In this document: in pieces, positions 1 through 13,310 of the stretch
Numbering within the stretch: the stretch's first letter is position 1
Layout: each line of letters begins with the position of its first letter
Assembly: GCA_050084985.1 (NCBI GenBank)
Contig: JBITNC010000001.1
Coordinates: forward strand, 56,172,001 to 56,236,000
From: Nageia nagi
Taxonomy: Eukaryota > Pinophyta
Direction of reading: 5' to 3'
Length of the DNA: 64,000 bases
Notes under the pieces: generated by a model
Database searches by the model: none
Seen by the model: the letters and a program-made list of their open reading frames with translations, nothing else
Told to the model about the DNA's origin: nothing
Made by a program: the position numbers and the translations under genes

Positions 1-1900
1 TGTCTTAAATGGGCTCATCACTAATGAAGAAGCCTATCTATTTATCTATGTGATAGTAAATGTATACCTACTACTGCTATCCCTATGAATGAGCATTCCA
101 CTCCTTTATTAAATGGTCATGTGCATCATGGTCCTTCTATGTGAGGGTACCCATCCTCTAGATGCAACTCTAGTGCATACACACTTACTAATACAAGTTA
201 TGTTTGAAATGTGAGTACCCTAGTTGCCTCTCTTTGCTAGTTATCTATAACCAAGGTATATTTTACTTGGCTAAACATACCCTTTGCAACCCCTTGTGTT
301 GCGATCTTAGGCTATTTTTCCTCCTATCTTGCACTCTCTTTCTTTTTTTTGGGTCCAAGTTGAGACCATTTGAACTTGTACCCTCATTACGCGGGAGTCC
401 CTCTCCCTCATAACCATTTCCATCATTATGATAAACTATTGTACCTCCTATTGAAAAGTATATAACTTCCTTATAGTCCATATCTAGCATGCACTATCAT
501 TTCCCTCTCTTAGGTGATGTCTCTTTCTAAAATTAGGGCATCTCACTCCTATCACATTGTATATCACTCTTGTATAGTAGTATCATGTACCTTAGCACCC
601 TTAGATATGGCATCAAACCATTAGTTTAAAAATGGGCCTCCCTAGCTTGTCCCTCCAACCCCTATCTATTCCTATGGCTATGGTTGTGTTTCTTCCTATA
701 GCTATTGTAGGTGCTCCTACCTCATCTCCTATGGATGGTGGATCATGTAATCTACCATCGATGAGCACCCTCTCCTATGAGAGATCCCACCATGTTTCAT
801 AAGTAATTATCATACCAACATATTCAAAATTAGGTATCATGATTTCCTAATCAAGTGAATCATCTAGTGGAGTATAACTTCTCCAAGGAAACACTCCATA
901 TCAACCTATAGGTTTATCTTAGACTCCTATAGAACATCATGGGGGATCCCTAACTATTATGTCACCCATTCATATTCAAAAACCTTAATGTCTCTCACCC
1001 TCTTCTCACACATATTATGGGTCTATCTAATATGGACTAGCTCTTGTACCTTCTTAACCCACCCTAGTGGCCTCCTTCAAGGTTGCTAAATGATATCCTC
1101 AATTCATAACCTATCCCACATGCTCCTATGCTGAATGTAAATACTCTTCTAGGGCCTCCTATGGGGTTCCTCCTACTTGTGAACCCAATGATGAGCATAA
1201 GGGATCTTCTACCCTATCATAGGTGCCTTTAGATCTACCATATCATCAAATGTACATCATATGGAAGGTTATAGGGGAACCATAATGATGTGCCCCTATG
1301 CCCATATATATGTTAGTAGTAATGTACTTAACCTAACTCTACCCCTTTCCATATCAACTAGTTGCCTATATATACACTAAAGGAATATAGATCCTCATGC
1401 ATAAATTATCCCATTCTCAACCATGTCTAGTAAGTTCTTTAAGAACCTATGCCTAAAAGTATCTGGGAGAATGCATTTACTAATCAGGATCATGATCATA
1501 GCCACTTGATGTCTTAGCATCTCTTGATCATAAAGGGTTGCATAGTTAATGACCTCATGCCTAATGTTGATGGCCTACTAGCCATCCTTAAACATACTTT
1601 GCATCACCCCACTCTTTTTGGGGGCCTTAGTGATCATCTCACCCTTGATGGGCACTTGTAGTATCCTATATATGTTCTCTAGTGTAATAGTCATTTCCCT
1701 TATAAGAAAATGAAAGGTGTTACTACTAACATCTCAATGCTCCACAAAAATCTATATATAGGTCTGGTCCATGATCACCTGATGTAATCATGCAATGCCA
1801 TCAAATTCAACCACCTCTAACATAATTCAATCCTCCTCATAAAGCACCTTGTGCATGGTGTCAAAGATTGGCTTGAATTTATTCTAGGTCTTTGCCTTGC
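1..1900 (-). pseudogene. Decayed plant mobile domain (PMD) protein, antisense within LTR element A1
   Basis: Read on the minus strand, about 1560-1740 gives pieces such as GKMTITLENIYRILQVPIKGE, which match the EMTITLxDVxxILxxPIxG core of the plant mobile domain, found in MAIN/MAIL-type proteins and in many plant transposons. The rest of the stretch back to position 1 keeps the same C/T-rich, stop-riddled character, as expected for the C-terminal part of the same frame. A better related copy lies at 19130-21060. The frame runs opposite to the element whose 3' LTR begins at 3872. It carries many stops and frameshifts and cannot encode a protein now. The domain call rests on short motif matches read by eye; the limits are rough. 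Confidence 0.55.
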
Positions 1901-3857
1901 ACAAATTTAAACATATATTTCAATCTCATTATAATCCAAAGTTAGTCCTATTCTAAAGTTAGTCCTTTATGTCCTAAGTTAGTATTTATTTTCATGTATT
2001 ACCTACCTTATGTTTTTGTTTCATTATTTATTTTTTTTGTTGATCATATCTTTTCTAGTATTAGCTTTCCCTACATTCATGTCTAGGTCAAGTTTTGTTA
2101 TTATGTTTTTCAATTTTTACCTATATTCTTCCTTCTTTTCTAACTGATTCCTTGCAAGTCAATTAGGGTTTTCTAATTGATTTTTTATAGACTAGTTAGT
2201 AGACCAATTGGGTATCTAACAAGTTTGATTAATCAATCATAGATTAGCCTAGTTAGGTTCTAACTAATAAAATGCCCACCATTCCATTAATCAGGACTAG
2301 TTTTCACCCCATTGGTTAGCATATCCAAACAAAACTTGTTTGTACCTCATCCCCCCAAAGTTAAAACTTCAAAAAAATACTACAAAATTATAAAATTTTA
2401 CAAATCTAATATGGTAAAATTATTCTAAATATCTTTATCTACATTTTGAGTACAATTTTATCAAGTTTAATCTACTAAAAGTAAGGTTTTAGTGATCCCT
2501 AGGTTTTAATTTTCCCTATGATTTTCATCAATCTAGGTTCATTTTAAGTGTTGAAAGCAAAAATAAAGTTCATTTTATCTATATTGTCATTAGTGGTATA
2601 CTTACCTATAGTTTCAAAATGAAAATCAAGCTTCATTTAGGCCACTTACCCGCTTATGTGGCCACTTATCTCCTTTGTGTAGTGTTCTACTTGGTGGGCC
2701 CTCCATGTCAGTTGATGGTTCCATATCACTCTAATCATGATATCAATCTCTCATAATCAACTATAATCACTCTAGCTCCCAAAAATGGTAAAGTCTCTCC
2801 CTAGGTTAAAGCTTAAGTTTCAATTAATCAAGTGTGAAAATGATAAAAAAATAACTCTCTTTTTTGGTTTTAACCCATTGTATGTCTAACTGATTTACCA
2901 ATTAGTTAGTTGGTTAGCTACTTGGTTAAATTGGATCAACCATCTAAATTCTCTAATAGTTGTATCGATTAGCCCTAACTATTGTATTGGTTAGCCCTAA
3001 TTGATTTGTAGTATATGGTTAGGTCTATTTCTATCAATTTTTCTCATCAACCTTTTTCACTCATTAATTAATTAGATAGATGTGGCCCTATGTAATCACT
3101 AAATCATTTCACATTCTCGATCATGGTCATCCAATTAGGTACCCCATAAGAATAATCATTTTTTTGAAATTTTAGCACTTTGATTTCATTTTTTTTATAT
3201 TGTGTGTAAACTATCTATAATGTTTGATTATTTATCATTTGGAATTATATCTTATTCAAGCATCACTTACTTGCATGCTACAATTGAATGCCTGGTAGGA
3301 CAATGAGCTTACACTTGATCATTCAACATGATTATATTGCTTATAAAATCATATCATTTGGAATGATTATATCACTATCATGTAACCCTTTAAATGTTAG
3401 GGAAAAGTAGAAATCATTGATCATGTTACCCTTCGATTGCTTGGGTAAAGCAAAAATTATTAATCATTTTACCGTTTGGCTATTGGGGCAAAGAAGAGAC
3501 CATTTGCTTTCATTAATTAATCATTTGACATGAATGCATCCTTTATCATGAGCATTTGACATGATTATGTCACATCATTATATAATATATTTTATAACTT
3601 TATTTTCATGATAATTTATTTTTAGCATTTTTGTTAGCATGATCACATCATTATCAATCTTTTTTCATGAGTATAGACTAGTTACTAGATGATAATGTTA
3701 GCACCATGATGTGTTATAGCTATATGTACTTGCAAAATGAATGTGTCTACCCTATAAGCATAGCATACACACTTTAATCACATCACACATCCTTCACATG
3801 TTTTTGTACCACATTTCATACCTTATGAAAGTTTTCTACATCTTAAGAAAACTAGCA
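1901..3857. other. Internal 3' region of LTR element A1, no gene seen
   Basis: No frame of note. Around 3290-3500 there are loosely repeated blocks built on ATCATTTGGAATGATTAT-like and 'gggtaaagcaaaaattatt'-like phrases. This stretch lies between the antisense PMD relic and the 3' LTR, the same place as 21061-23110 in element A2, which also holds short repeats. Confidence 0.5.
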
Positions 3858-3871
3858 TAAAAAGGGGCATC
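3858..3871 (+). other. Polypurine tract of LTR element A1
   Basis: The purine-rich run AAAAAGGGGCATC directly precedes an LTR beginning TGTAAACACC. The arrangement is the same at 23111-23124 in element A2. It marks the plus-strand priming site and shows that A1 runs on the + strand. Confidence 0.6.
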
Positions 3872-4874
3872 TGTAAACACCTAAAATTATTTGTCTAAAT
3901 TTCTTAGGTGAATCATAATTATTTTTAATATGTTACAATGTATCATGATCATATTAGTCCTTTGATGTTGCATAATAACTCTTGCATTATCATTTTGTCA
4001 ACTTAACAACTTTTTATCATTTTCAACCCTAATCCTAACCTGACTATTAGGTAATCTGTCAGTTGATTAGGTATGAAACCCTAACAAGCCTACTAGTGTA
4101 CCCCTATCAAAATATAAAATATAATTTTAAATAATTTCCCTCTCTCTCCAATGTATATCTTATGAATTCTTTCATTATTATCCTCTTTTTAGCCCTATGC
4201 ATGAATCTTGATAGCCTTGTATATCACATATGAGCTCTACTCATCATTTTTTCAAGGTAAAAAGGGAAATACTATCCTTATCCAAGCAAGGTAATATTGT
4301 GTAAACTCATGTGATTTGGATTTTTGCATGGAATAATAGTGTTTTAAGCTATTTTGTAGTTCTTATATCTCATCCAAGTGCATCACACCATATCATTTTG
4401 GGTCATTTTGAATCTACTTATGCATGGTTGCATCTAGCATATTTTAGGCTAATCTCTTGGTAGAGTTAGGAAATATTAGCTTAATTTATTTTTAAAATAA
4501 TAGCAAATCATTTTGTATTTTGTTTATTCTATTTTAGCTTGCATCATATGCATTGAGCTATTTTTGAGTTCCTTGTTGACTCAAGGCTTGGGAATTTACA
4601 AGCATACAATCCCATCTTACTTGGTTCTAGGTTCTTAAGGACCTAGAACTTACAAATCCCCACAAAAATTTATCTTGTAGGCCATTTTGCATTTTGGGGA
4701 GATTCAAAAAAGTATACATTTTTTACCCTTTCCTCCATTTTGTCTTTTTCATCATTTGTTTTATCATTTAGCTAGCAATACTTTAGATATTGTAGTGGAT
4801 ATTTGCAAGACCCTTGGGTTCTCATATTTTTGCTGTAGCTAGCTCAAGTGGTGGGGTTTTATGGGTGCTCTACA
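3872..4874 (+). repeat. 3' LTR of element A1
   Basis: It starts TGTAAACACCTAAA right after a polypurine tract and ends near CTACA, where family-B sequence resumes in mid-unit (CATGGTAATAG, which also occurs at 9190 and 53060). Its start resembles the A2 LTRs (TGTTAACACC at 23125, TGTTGACACC at 9575), so the two are related families. The matching 5' LTR lies outside the window, so LTR identity and target duplication cannot be checked. Confidence 0.6.
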
Positions 4875-7640
4875 CATGGTAATAGTATCCATTAGGCAAG
4901 ACACCTTCTACACCATGATAGAAAGTAATGAAAGGGATAAGCTCCATGGAAGGAGGTAGGGTGTATGTAGAAGAAGTTGAATGAAAGGGATGCATGATAT
5001 AAGCTATCTCGAAAAAATAAAAGAATGGATAAAGAAGGAAACATGAAAATGAAGAGAAAGAAAACTCTAAACAATATAAATTAATAGAAATAAGATAAAT
5101 AATATTTAAAAATAAATGCTAACTAATCACTTAAATAGATAATATAGAGTAAAGAGAAAGAGAAAACTAAATAAAATATATTAGATAACTTGTTATGAGA
5201 ATTTGAGATGTCAATTTGTTTGTAAAAAACACCATGCTACAAAAATTAGTTTGTAGTAAAAAATAGTTGGTACAAGATCAATTTTGTAATAGATAAAAAT
5301 GGTTAATTTTGATTGTGTTTGATCAATCTGTTCAAGATTTGTGTGTTGCAGATACTCCTTTATGAATCTCTACTCATCTTTTTTTTGTTTCTTTTTATTT
5401 TTATTTTTTAATATTTTTGATGTTGTTAAACTAGCATTAACTGCTTCCTAAATTCTATGGAATGGATTAACTAATGGTAAAAATCCCTAAAAATTTTTAT
5501 AAGGTTATGAGTGGTTAGGCTAACTCAATAAGACTCCTTAGTACTATTAAGCACCAAGAGTGATAAAAAAATGAAAGATATCCCAACCCTTAATTGACTA
5601 ACTTGACTCTTTGCACTTCATCATATGCTAGACACAAGTATTGATAAGTAATCCTAATGATTACATGGAGCTAATTCCTAAAATAACCTCACAATATGGC
5701 TTTACTTGGCTAAGTAAAAGTGGAAACCTTAGTATGTTGGTGATTAAATCCAATGTACTCAAGAAGATTCCTACTGGATGGTGGTGAAATCCAATGCCAC
5801 TAGGCTTTTTTCATGGTTGTGAACATGTGCTTAATCTACTTTTTATTTTTTGGTTTGCTAAATTAGAAAGTAAGAAATGCCACATAAGTGAAGAAAACCT
5901 AACTAACTAATGCACAAACAAAGCTATCATAAAATGATAAATGCACTATATAAAATATAAGGTGAGAAGAGAATGTTTAAATGAAAATTTCACTACCTAG
6001 ATGTAAAATGGAAATAAATAAATGAATAAAATAATAAAAATATATTTTTTATTTTGATTATGTTTAAATTGAAAAAATAATAACTAGGAAGACTCACCCA
6101 ATGTCTTCTTCTCTCTAAAAACAAGATGATATTCTTTGAAAAAATATTTATGTGATAAATTGTGTACAACATAAACCATTTTCCCACACGCAATTTGTAG
6201 TCTAAAACTAGTCTCATAAGTTCATTTTAGGTTATCTTTTTTGTCTCCTATATGGGATAAGGTTGAACTAATGATAGGCACATGTGGAGTAGTCTAAGCT
6301 CTTTATTTCCAAGTGCACATAAAATAGTTGGTATTTTGTGAAATCAAACTATAAGAAATAATGAAATAAAAAACATAAAAGAAGATAGCATAAATAAAAT
6401 TTGAATAATTGTGTGAAGATGTTGAAAAAAGAATTTAACTATTGGAAATTGTAAAAAGTAAAACTAAAAAAAACATGAGAAGATAATATTGAATATGATA
6501 ATATATGATTGAACAAATTCTTTTTCTAAAACACCTACATAACAAGGTAAATTAAATTTTTATTGGACTAAATGATAAAAACTAAGTGAAGAAGATGACT
6601 TCTACTTACCTAAGGTTATAGATTTGTTGTGCAAAGCAATACCTATCTACATACACAAAGTGCCTAAGTTGGTAAAAAATTGGGTACTATGTATTGACTT
6701 CTAAAATTGTTGCAAAAATCTTAATGTGATTATTCAAGCTAAAATTTGGTTGTTAAGTTCAATTAGAAGAGATTGATGATAAGTTTCTTGTTGTACAAAA
6801 GTTGATTAGAACAAAATAAAGAAATACATAAGTGATATAACATGACCAAACAAAGATGAAGAATGAAGATAAGTTTAAGAACTACTACTCTCACCCTTAC
6901 ATGGAATGGGATATGTACCATCAATGTTCCAAAATGTAACACATGGAAAAGTATAGTGGTCATGGGTCAATAAGCCTTTATGCCATTATCACCAATGAAC
7001 TCAATTATAAATATTTTCAAAAAGTTTATACAAACATGGTAATATGTGCCAATAAACTACAATTAAATGGATCATACCATGCTTTTGATGTTACTCTATA
7101 AGAGTGGATTTGGCTCATCATTCATACCTATAGCCCTGTAACCTACAAATCTAACATAAAATTGTTAAATGCTCTAAATGGGACCTAATATTATGACACC
7201 CAACCTACATATGTATATCATAAATAACTTAGATTTTATGTATTTTTATCTCAATAGAAGAGTATAAGTATTAAATATAGCCTAAGTTTGATACAAATGA
7301 TCGAGATACAAACTCATAAAGGTATAAAATTATACTTAGCAAAAATTAATCCAAGTGGCTGATTTTGCACTACAAATCATGCATTTTAATTCAATTTTAG
7401 ATTTACTTATATTGTGTGAATTATGGTTATATGGATGGCTTCTTAATAATTTCAATTATCTTCCTCCTAAATTCAATAGTTATTTGAAGTTAAACTTGTA
7501 AGTTGTTACATAAACAAGAACCAATAAAACATGGATACAAGATAATTCATATGGTTAGTTATCACATATAAATACAATATAAACTCATAAATATTAATGG
7601 TTTTGAAGAGATTTTAGTTGATCAAGAAAAAATAAAAAGC
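4875..7640. repeat. Family B interspersed repeat, copy a
   Basis: It is colinear with 52862-54845: shared landmarks are the GGGATGCATGATATAAGC block (about 4990; 53170), the TAGTTTGTAGTAAAAAATAG block (5248; 53410) and the CATGGAATGGGAT block (6900; 54125). It matches part of the copy at 7930-9574/25865-26530. Its left end is cut by element A1. About 5810-6740 is extra relative to the 52.9-kb copy. The minus strand of the first ~130 bp holds the N-terminal part of the decayed family-B frame seen better at 9309. Class unknown. 7641-7929 shows nothing recognisable. Confidence 0.6.
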
Positions 7641-7929
7641 TTCCCAACATGGGTATGTTCCCAACAAAGTGGTTTGCTATAACTTATCTAATAAAATAAA
7701 CTCTTAAATGTTTGAAGGTGCTTTTGTGGATCTTCTCTTCTCTTGAATTATTCAAATATGGGGATGACCTTTAACCTATTAGGATAGTCATAAAATGTGA
7801 TAGAAGGATAAATATACTCCCTACAAATTTGGTTATTAGGAGGTTTGTTATACTCATCTTGATATGAATCCAGACTTTGTTACCTATCTAAGATATGATA
7901 ATCTATAAAGGTAGGTGAAACAAACCATG

Positions 7930-9309
7930 GTGATATAACTACATATGAAGGTATGTGTGGATAAGGGATGGGTGCCTATAAATAATAAGATGGTAGTGGA
8001 TAAGATACATGATAATGAGTAGGATAAGAAGGTGTTTGATGTGGTGGAGGTTACAAATAACAAGGACTAGGCTAAAAGGAAGAATACCTAGAGGTAAGAT
8101 AGTCCCTGACATAGTAGAGGAAAAGATGGTGGAGGAAATTGAGGCAAAGAAGGATAAGATGGTGAGGTTTACATGAAGATACATACATACTATGGTTGCA
8201 GTTAAGGTTGAGGCTATAGGGAAGGATAGTACTATGGTTATGGTGGTGTTTACAAAGGATAAGATGGTATAGACTATGGTGCTTGTGTGGAGGGATGAAA
8301 CAATGAAATAATACACATGTACAAAACAATACTAAGGTAGAAATTAAGGGGAAGCAACCAAATATATAGGATAATTTATGTAAGAATATAATGGATGTTG
8401 TAGGTGTATTTTAAATGATAAAAAAAATAAGGGATTAGTGTTGAAGAATACTGAATTATCTAGAAAGAAATAAGAGGATTATGTGAAGAGGGTTAAAAGG
8501 CATCATATACAATAAGGAGAGAATATGGAGAAGTAGAAATCAAGATATGAGATAATGATGTAATTTATAGAGGATAAGGAGAGAAATAAGGTAGAAGTGT
8601 AAACAAAGAAGGTGGAGATATAGAAATGAGGGTATGAGAGAATGGTATAGTTTATGGAGTAAGAGAATAAATAGGTGAAAGTGTAAACAAATAAAGTGGA
8701 GGATGAAAAGGAGAAGGAAACCCATAAAATGGAGGAGGTGGTATAGTAAACATAGAGGAAGGGAAAGCTTTATAGGATGAATTAGAAGCTCTAGAGGTGA
8801 GTGAATATGGAAATATCCAAATCAAAGTAGAGTTAGGTAAAATAAAGGGTACATAACCACCTATAAGAATATAGGAATTGATTTGTTATGAACAATTCTA
8901 AGTAGTGGAAGTGATATAAATTATCTCAACAAGGACCAAAGGTAGAGGTGTTTAAAAACCATGGAAATAATAAATCTCATCCTAAGATAAGGTACCCAAA
9001 TCTAGTTGAAGCAATGGGGTTTGTGAAATAGATCTAAAAGGTATAAACTAGTGAGAAATAAATGAGGGAGATCCTTGGTAGGCATGGGTGAATGATATGA
9101 AAGATTCTCTTAAGGAGTAATTTAGGTGGCTAAGAATAGGTGATAAAGGTTATGTGATGCCTCATAGGCATGGTCCTCATCTACTTCATGGTAATAGCCT
9201 CTATTAGAAAAGACACCTTCCCTAGCATGATGGGGAGGAGTGAAAGTGATAAACTCTATGGAAGGAGGCATGGTTTATGTAGAAGAAGTTGAATGAAATG
9301 GATGCATGA
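7930..9309 (-). pseudogene. Family B decayed low-complexity protein
   Basis: On the minus strand a frame starting MHPFHSTSS is followed by segments that recur at 53177 (MHPFHLSSLHIPY; YYHELDDGHAYEES; YHSPMPTKDLSH) and partly at 5005. Keeping the same residues in three independently decayed copies shows this was once a real frame. Further downstream (8800 to 7930) it becomes a Pro/His/Leu/Tyr-rich repetitive region built from ~70-bp DNA repeats (8530-8720; again at 26060-26280), which explains several long but meaningless open frames here. I do not recognise the family; a Pro-rich gag-like or an additional retroelement ORF is possible. Stops and frameshifts are frequent. The copy is cut at 9574 by element A2 and resumes at 25865. 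Confidence 0.45.
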
Positions 9310-9574
9310 TATAAGTTATCTTAGAAACAAAATGGAAAAAGAAGGAAATACAAAAAATGAAGGGAAAGAAAACTCTAAACAATATGAACAAGAAATAAGG
9401 TAACTAATACAAAGAAATCCTAACTAATCATTCAAACAAATAATAGAGAGAAAACATAAAGAGAAAACTAAATAAAAGATATTAAATAATTTATTATGAG
9501 AATTTGAGATATAAATTTATCTATTAACATAAAAACCATGCTACAAAAATTAGTTTATAGTCAAAAATAATTTG

Positions 9575-10346
9575 TGTTGACACCTAGGTGCAACTTACAT
9601 ACATGTCTTAATCACATTTAGTCATATTTAATCATATTTTATCCTTATTATCACATATTTCTTAGGTGGTGTTCTTATATTTTATGTTAACTACATCAAG
9701 TTAGCTACTAACTTCATGCAAGGGGTCAAATGATGAATCATACCCAATATTAATGTATCTCTAACCTAGGGAAAGCAGGTCAATATTACATATCGATAGT
9801 CAGTACCCTACACTTGGATATTTTTAAATGTCACCTATTGAGATTGGAATCTTGTTATCACTCAAGCGAATATCTATTATCCACCTCCATGATCATATGC
9901 TTCATTTGACTTATCCTCATCTTTTCTATCATTGATTCTTGTTGGTGAAACTCATTCTTTAGGATCATTACTGCTTGCTCTAAGGTTCATTTTCATATTG
10001 AGCTTTATAAGACTAGCACCCAAGTTAGTATTTCTTCTACATTTGGTCTTGGAGTTCACATAGCATGATCATCACTCTTTTACAAGTTCGTTCATCATAT
10101 CCTCAACCTCAACATAGGTAAGAATACATAGGTATTTATCTTTCACTTGATTCCTTTCTCTTTAGTGTGTGTAGTTGTGTTTTACATATTGACATTGATA
10201 TAATTTTGTTATACTATTACTACACTATTTAATTCCCTTTTTCATGTATGTTTATCTAAGTTAATTAGCTTATATTTATCATACAATAAAATGTACTTTT
10301 AGTTCATTTAGAGGTAATATTAGGTGTACCAAAACACATAAAAATA
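9575..10346 (+). repeat. 5' LTR of element A2
   Basis: It matches 23125-23539 plus 25522-25864. Shared landmarks are CACTTAGGTGCAACTTAC, GGTCTTAGGGTTCACATAGC and AGGTGTACCAAAACACAT near the end. About 770 bp, clearly diverged from its partner, so an old insertion. I could not identify a primer binding site after it. Confidence 0.65.
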
Positions 10347-10599
10347 TTATTTCCCACCTTTTTATGCATTTTTCTGATTTTGAATTAGGATTAGAATATA
10401 AAGTGCTTTCAAACTCACCCTCTATTCAGTTGGCATCGATATCAACATATTAGCACCTACATTTTCTTTGCATTTTTTGATTATAAATTAGGGTTAGATA
10501 TAAATGCTTTCAAACCTATAATTCTACCATAATGTTAAACTTATTAAAGGTTCTATTTACACTTAATATTCCTAAGGTATTTTTTGTTACTAGTAATGA

Positions 10600-13310
10600 A
10601 AATGTACATCTTAATACTAACTATGTAGCTAAAAAGACTCCAAAAAGAAGAATTGGTAGGCCTAAAGTGATTCAAAGGTAAAGTAAAAGAATTCACACCA
10701 AGCAGTCATCTATGAATGTACAAGGGAAGATAACCAAGGAAGCTACTCATAGTGCTTCAAATAAGGAGAGCTTTTTCAATAGCTCCAATAGCTAAACTAA
10801 GATAGTAAATCATAGGATTAACTTAGATAATACAAGATATCAAACCCCTCTGAATTAATAAACCCCTAGAAAAATTGAAGAGGAGATCATTTCTTGATTG
10901 AGTGATGATGAGATATTCAATAAAGTCATGAGTTCAAAGAAAAATAAGCATAGAATCATCAAGCTTCTCACTGGATTATAGTTGAGGAAAAGGCCTATGC
11001 AATTGATGCCTTAAAAGATGAAGAAGTGGTAAAGCAATGAAAGTTATGGCATTATAATAGGTATGAGGAGAACATTCCTCCTAACAATATGACTCTTACA
11101 TCTTGAAACATTAATTTGGGATTCTTCATGAATAGATCATCTCCCATACCAAATGTCTAACCATTTTTTCTTTTTGAATCTAGCATAGAAGCACATATCA
11201 ACATGGATTCTAACCTTAGTGCAGGATATGAACCTTAGATAGAAATAGTAGCTCTAGTTTCACCAATAATTCCCATGATGGATACATATCAATGAAATTA
11301 GCAAGGTATTATTGACCTAATTAATAGTTTCAATGATAAGCTTGGTCAACCAACTACATTACAAGACTTGCTTCATAAGGAAGCCTAGGATGATCTTTTA
11401 GCTCTAGTTGATGATGGCCTTATTACCTAGGTTATACATAATAGATAGGATGAGTAGGTTCCAAACTTGGATGATGATACAAATATCTTTGTTCAAGATG
11501 AACATGAACATGATGATCTTACAAAATATGAAGAAATCAACAAACTTCTAGTAGAAGTTGATACATCTCATCCAAATTGGTAATATGAATATAATATGAT
11601 CATAACCAAATTTCTTCACTCAATTGATGAACAAGAATTAGCAAAAAAAATCATTCTTAAAAGTTTCCAATACTATAAATGGATACTTCATAAAGTGCAA
11701 AATTATTACATAACTAAAATAAGAATATTTCAGGTAAAAAATAAGCAACTAGTTCACGATACTTCCATAGATGAAAGAAAATATCAAGAGGAAGGAAAGA
11801 TAAATTGCTTTCCCAAGCTAAATAGCCCATTCTCAAATGGATTAAAGAAGATAATAACATAAAATATGTAGAAATTATTAAATGTGATAGAGAAAAAATT
11901 ATCTTAATATCTCACACCAAAAGATAGTGGTATGTCTCAAACACATTGCATAATATCATCCATATTAGGAATGATAAAATAATAATTTTTGAAATATTTA
12001 ATCCTAGATAACAATCATCTACCTTTAAAGAAGGAAAACATTCTAAACAACTACTAGAACATGTAAATGAAGACATTCCAATTATCATTCTTCCTTCACC
12101 CTTGGACCCTACAGTACCTATGATAGAGTAGGAAAAAATTGATGACATACAATAAGAAGTCAAGATAATCATCAAGTGTCAAGTATTAGCTCCTAAATCC
12201 TTTATGCATGCATATCAGAAATATGGTGCTACTTTCTAATAAAGAGCTAAATTTTACAAGATTTGATGGTACTACAGATCTGTGCCTTCATACATAAATT
12301 TTTTTCTGATGAAGTATCCTTAATCACTTTGGATGAGGAATTGGATGCAAAGTTATTCCCTTTATATTTAAAATAACAAGATTTAGATTGGTTCAACAAA
12401 TAAACACATGGTAGCATTACTAGCTTTGGATAGTTAAAAACTACCTTTTGTGATCATTTCCAACTTCATATTGCAAAGAAGTTTACATGCAATGACTTGA
12501 TGAAGATAAGAAAAAGAGAAGGAAAATCAATAGAAAAACTTATTAGATTTTGGACCAAAAAGGCTAATAAGATTTGCATAGATGATGATATGAAGATCAA
12601 GGCCTTCTTAGAGGCACTCTAACCAAAGTATGTAGTATAATATTTCAATTACTGTAAGCTACCTCTTGATGTATTTATATAAGCATTATTGGAAAAAGAG
12701 CAATTCAACGTTAGATATGGACATTGGAAACTAAAATCAAAGCAAAAGCAGCATAAATAACCCCATCACAAAAAAATGGAACATTCTCATGAAGAACCAA
12801 TGGTTGCCAAAGTAGAAAAGATACACCAACCTTTAATAGTAGTAATGGAAGTTTGCAAAGTTGACAAAGATAAAAAATTAGTTTACACAATATGTCAAAA
12901 ATTCCCAAGAAGAAAATTTACACCTATCTATGATGATATCGATGAGGTTACAAGACCTTTGATCAAGCAAAAATTATTAGTTCCACCACCAAAGCCTACA
13001 ACTCAACCATCCTTTGAGCAAGCATACCAAAGGAGTGCAAATCAAATGAGTTTTGTGAATATCATCAATAAAAAGGGTATGCCAAAAAATATTATGTTGC
13101 ATTTCTCAACAAGATTTAGGACCTAATTGATCAAAAGAAGGTTGCTTTTATAGATCCAAACTTAGATGATCAACCAAAGCCATTGAGATGTCCTTAGCAT
13201 GAAAAGAACAAGACTATGGGCATCTTCAACAAACCAATTTTGAAGTTTATCAAAGCAAAGTCATCAAAAACAAGCATCAACTTTGTGAGTACTCTTCCTC
13301 CACCTTAGCA
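10600..13310 (+). pseudogene. Gag polyprotein relic of element A2 (Tat/Ogre type)
   Basis: Sense strand, many stops. An N-terminal basic/acidic region begins near 10590 (KKTPKRRIGRPK). The capsid-like Retrotrans_gag domain lies at about 12260-12640: KFDGTTD..., then a W-F-N-K/GSITSFG-type helix region, then DLMKIRKREGKSIEKLIRFW, which is the classic [D]L...[K]xGESIxxFIxRF stretch. At 12776-13130 the segment RRKFTPIYDDIDEV resembles the FTPL-type region of Tat/Ogre gag. Around 13030-13120 CEYHQ...GYAKKYYVAFLNKI-DLIDQKK matches the CEYHxGxxGHxxExCxxLKxKVQDLI module of that lineage, with the zinc-binding His/Cys lost. The best-open piece is 12776-13126. The product would have been the virus-like particle protein. 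Confidence 0.65.

Noticed and set aside
7939-8725. Long Leu/Ile/His-rich minus-strand frames that look like membrane proteins.
   Set aside because: They arise from GATAAGATGGT/GGAGAAGGAGAG-type low-complexity repeats of family B and differ from copy to copy. The same happens at 26053-26406.
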